This document shows, piece by piece, positions 61,839-64,000 of a DNA stretch of 64,000 nt. Within the stretch, counting starts at the first letter, position 1. Each line of letters starts with the position of its first letter. Below the pieces are notes generated by a model. That model saw only the letters and a program-made list of their open reading frames with translations, was not told the DNA's origin and made no database searches. The translations under genes and the position numbers were made by a program. The DNA comes from Streptomyces violaceoruber (GTDB lineage: Bacteria > Actinomycetota > Actinomycetes > Streptomycetales > Streptomycetaceae): contig NZ_CP137734.1 in assembly GCF_033406955.1 (NCBI RefSeq), positions 7,936,001 through 8,000,000 on the forward strand. Direction: 5' to 3'.

Positions 61839-63032
61839 ATGCACACCACGGACGACTGGATCACCACGCCCCTCACCCGGGACCTGCTGCGGGGCGCCCT
61901 CGACGTGGAGCGCACCGAGCGCGGCCTGCTGCCCCACCGGCTGCCCGCCAGGGCCCGCGCGCAGAACAACGACGGCCAACTGGCCATGGCCGAGTCCCAG
62001 CCCTCCGGCGTACGCCTGGCCCTGCGCACCCGCGCCACCGTCCTCGAACTGGACACCCTGCCCACCAAGCGGGTCTACGTCGGCGTCCCGCCACGTCCGG
62101 ACGGCGTGTACGACCTGCTCGTCGACGGCCGTCCGGCGGGCCGGGGCACTGTCGTGGGCGGCAACACCCTGACCATCGACATGACCACCGGCGCCGCGGC
62201 CGTCGAACCCGGTGAGGTCGGCACCCTCCGCTTCGCGGACCTGCCCGGGGGCACCAAGGACATCGAGATCTGGCTGCCGCACAACGAGACCACCGAACTC
62301 GTCGCCCTGCGCACCGACGCTCCCGTCGAGCCCGCCCCCGACCCCGGCCGCCGGTTCTGGCTGCACCACGGCAGCTCGATCAGCCACGGCTCGGACGCCG
62401 CGAGCCCCACCACCACCTGGCCCGCCCTGGCCGCCTCCCTCGGCGGCGTCGAACTGATCAATCTCGGCCTGGGCGGCAGCGCCCTGCTCGACCCGTTCAC
62501 CGCACGGGCGATGCGCGACACCCCGGCCGACCTGATCAGCGTGAAGATCGGCATCAACGTGGTCAACGCCGACGTCATGCGTCTGCGCGCCTTCGGCCCC
62601 GCCGTGCACGGCTTCCTGGACACCGTCCGGGAGGGCCACCCCACCGCCCCGCTGCTGGTCGTCTCGCCCCTCCTGTGCCCCGTACAGGAGGACACCCCCG
62701 GCCCCCTCGCCCCCGACTTCTCGGGCCTCGCCGAGGGCAGCCTCCGGTTCGTCGCCACGGGTGACCCGGCGGAGCGCGCGAGCGGGAAACTGACCCTGAA
62801 CGTCATCCGCGACGAGCTGTCCCGGATCGTGTCGGAGCGGGCCGCCGACGACGAGAACCTGTACTACCTAGACGGCCGCGAACTCTACGGACAGGCCGAC
62901 GCGGCAGACCTGCCCCTGCCGGACGACATCCACCCGGACGCCGCCACCCACCGCCTCATCGGCGAGCGCTTCGCCAAGCTGGCCTTCGCCGACCGGGGCG
63001 CCTTCGCCGACAGGGGCGCCTTCGGCGACTGA
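61839..63032 (+). CDS. SGNH/GDSL-family hydrolase
   Basis: The 397-residue protein has an N-terminal beta domain (about residues 1-170) and a C-terminal SGNH domain: nucleophile Ser in HHGSSISHGSDA, Gly in NLGLGGSALLD, Asn in SVKIGINVVNAD, and the Asp/His pair in DDIHPDAATHRLIGE. It would remove acyl groups from a sugar or similar molecule. No signal peptide. GGAGG precedes the ATG. The C-terminus repeats FADRGA. The operator core upstream links it to the LacI regulon at 34 kb. Confidence 0.87.
   Translation: MHTTDDWITTPLTRDLLRGALDVERTERGLLPHRLPARARAQNNDGQLAMAESQPSGVRLALRTRATVLELDTLPTKRVYVGVPPRPDGVYDLLVDGRPAGRGTVVGGNTLTIDMTTGAAAVEPGEVGTLRFADLPGGTKDIEIWLPHNETTELVALRTDAPVEPAPDPGRRFWLHHGSSISHGSDAASPTTTWPALAASLGGVELINLGLGGSALLDPFTARAMRDTPADLISVKIGINVVNADVMRLRAFGPAVHGFLDTVREGHPTAPLLVVSPLLCPVQEDTPGPLAPDFSGLAEGSLRFVATGDPAERASGKLTLNVIRDELSRIVSERAADDENLYYLDGRELYGQADAADLPLPDDIHPDAATHRLIGERFAKLAFADRGAFADRGAFGD
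62982..63029. repeat. 18-base tandem duplication at the end of the SGNH hydrolase gene
   Basis: Units at 62982-62999 and 63000-63017 differ at one base; a third partial unit runs to 63029. They encode AFADRG twice and then AFGD. Confidence 0.8.
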
Positions 63033-63082
63033 GCCGCACGGCCCGGCCCGGCCTGCGCGGCCCGGTCCTCGTGCGCCGGGGC

Positions 63083-63784
63083 TCAGGACCCGGCGACGAC
63101 CGCGGCGAAACGCCGGGCCACCTCGCGCCAGACCGCCTCGGCGGCAGGCTCGTCGAGTTCCGCCCGGCGGGAGAGCTCCACCGGGTCCAGCCCCCGGGCC
63201 CCGAGCCTGGCCGCGTCCCACGACCTGACCCGGTCCGCCGTCGCCTCGGGGTGGAACTGCACGCCCCACGCCCGCTCGCCGACCCTGAACGCCTGGTACG
63301 GGCACCCCTCGCTCGACACGAGCCACGCCGCGCCGGGCGGCAGTGCGGTGACGGCGTCCACGTGGTGCTCGATCGCCGTCACCCGCTCCGGCAGCCCGCC
63401 GAAGAGCGGATCGGCACCGGCCTCGGCGCGCACCGTCAACGGGGTGCTGCCGAACTCCGGCCGGCCGTGCTCACCGCGCACCGTGCCCCCGGCGACCCGG
63501 GCGAGGAGCTGCCCGCCGAGGCAGATCCCGAAGACCGGGTCACCCCGGTCCACCGCCTCGGCGACCAGGGCCCGGGTGGGCGCGAGCCAGGGGGCACGCA
63601 CGTCGTCGTCGGGCAGGTAGCCACCGCCGAGCACCATGACGCCGTCGTGCTCCGGACGCCGGGGGAGGGCCCCTCCGGCGTACGCGTGCACCACGTCCAG
63701 GGACACCCCGTCCGCGGTCAGCCAGTCACCGAACCGGCCCGCCCCACCGCCCCGATGGTTCTGCACCACCAAGAGCCGCGCCAT
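63083..63784 (-). CDS. Class I glutamine amidotransferase-like protein
   Basis: The 233-residue protein has the GATase1 core with nucleophile Cys in FGICLGGQLLARVAGG and His/Glu in WGVQFHPEATAD. No synthase partner is adjacent; stand-alone members often hydrolyse gamma-glutamyl compounds. The ATG at 63784 follows a GGAGA-like site. Confidence 0.9.
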   Translation of the reverse strand: MARLLVVQNHRGGGAGRFGDWLTADGVSLDVVHAYAGGALPRRPEHDGVMVLGGGYLPDDDVRAPWLAPTRALVAEAVDRGDPVFGICLGGQLLARVAGGTVRGEHGRPEFGSTPLTVRAEAGADPLFGGLPERVTAIEHHVDAVTALPPGAAWLVSSEGCPYQAFRVGERAWGVQFHPEATADRVRSWDAARLGARGLDPVELSRRAELDEPAAEAVWREVARRFAAVVAGS

Positions 63785-63829
63785 CTCCCCACCCCGCCTC
63801 ACCTCGTCCGGACCCGGCGTCGCGCCGGC

Positions 63830-64000
63830 TCAGCGGCGCGCCAGGTACAGGGCCACGGCCTTGTGCAGCACCCTGTTCAGTGGATACTCCCACTCGCCGA
63901 GGTACTCGACGGCCTGTCCGCCCGCGCCGACCTTGAACCGGAGCAGTCCCAGCAGGTGGTTGTCCTCGTCCAGGGTGTCGGTGATGCCGCGGAAGTCGTA
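63830..64000 (-). CDS. FemAB-family peptidyltransferase, C-terminal end only
   Basis: Only the last 56 residues are in the window (YDFRGITDTLDEDNHLLGLLRFKVGAGG, VEYLGEWEYPLNRVLHKAVALYLARR). This matches the C-terminus of FemX/FemAB enzymes, which add amino acids to lipid II from aminoacyl-tRNA to build the peptidoglycan cross-bridge. The start lies beyond the right edge. Confidence 0.85.
   Translation of the reverse strand, partial: YDFRGITDTLDEDNHLLGLLRFKVGAGGQAVEYLGEWEYPLNRVLHKAVALYLARR

Overview
The window is very GC-rich and densely coded, with short intergenic gaps, many GTG starts and many 4-base stop/start overlaps. This is typical of Streptomyces. A ten-gene gas vesicle cluster in the order gvpO-A-F-G-Y-Z-J-L-S-K, an AA10 monooxygenase that looks like the one I remember as S. 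coelicolor SCO0643, and a small lipoprotein of the SCO0607 type all point to a close relative of S. coelicolor/S. lividans. The content (secreted enzymes, sugar uptake, stress genes, one IS, one decayed locus) fits an accessory chromosomal arm. No rRNA, tRNA or CRISPR array was seen.

Layout. 1-2.2 kb: large-subunit catalase (cut at the left edge) behind a SigB-like promoter. 2.3-9.8 kb: a sugar ABC uptake operon with a DUF2264 protein, a D-2-hydroxyacid dehydrogenase and a DeoR/LacI hybrid regulator. 9.8-15.0 kb: gas vesicle operon. 15.0-19.5 kb: methyltransferase, an intact IS481-type element, SDR, and a divergent TetR/alcohol dehydrogenase pair with two palindromic operators. 19.5-24.4 kb: sortase-anchored DUF1996 protein, LPMO behind a perfect CebR box, TPR protein. 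24.4-27.4 kb: terD, divergent BlaI-M56 peptidase pair, fasciclin lipoprotein. 27.5-30.7 kb: flavodoxin, ABC-F ATPase with an attenuator leader, alpha/beta hydrolase. 30.9-33.2 kb: a wrecked FAD-oxidoreductase operon facing rskA-sigK. 33.5-42.2 kb: GNAT, then a LacI-controlled catabolic operon of unknown substrate. 42.3-44.6 kb: MFS exporter and TetR. 44.7-47.9 kb: persulfide/sulfite detoxification locus with a CstR-like sensor and three matching operators. 48.2-53.0 kb: phosphoketolase fused by overlap to a GH65 phosphorylase-like enzyme. 53-64 kb: secreted proteins, arginine deiminase, TauE permease with GntR, DMT transporter, coiled-coil proteins, GlxA-type regulator, SGNH hydrolase, amidotransferase and the end of a FemAB gene.

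The most interesting signals are regulatory and structural: (i) an IS481 copy inserted at TCTAGC, where CTAG now supplies a stop codon on both strands; (ii) one unusual LacI-type operator core present at the LacI operon (34.18 kb) and again 27.6 kb away before an SGNH hydrolase; (iii) three 16-bp CsoR/CstR boxes defining a sulfur-detoxification regulon; (iv) a 9-residue leader peptide with hairpins ahead of the ABC-F gene; (v) the FAD-oxidoreductase/hydantoinase/HExxH/permease/beta-propeller operon, which does not match a pathway I know; and (vi) decay of the SigK-linked operon by an 11-bp duplication, further frameshifts and a large deletion.
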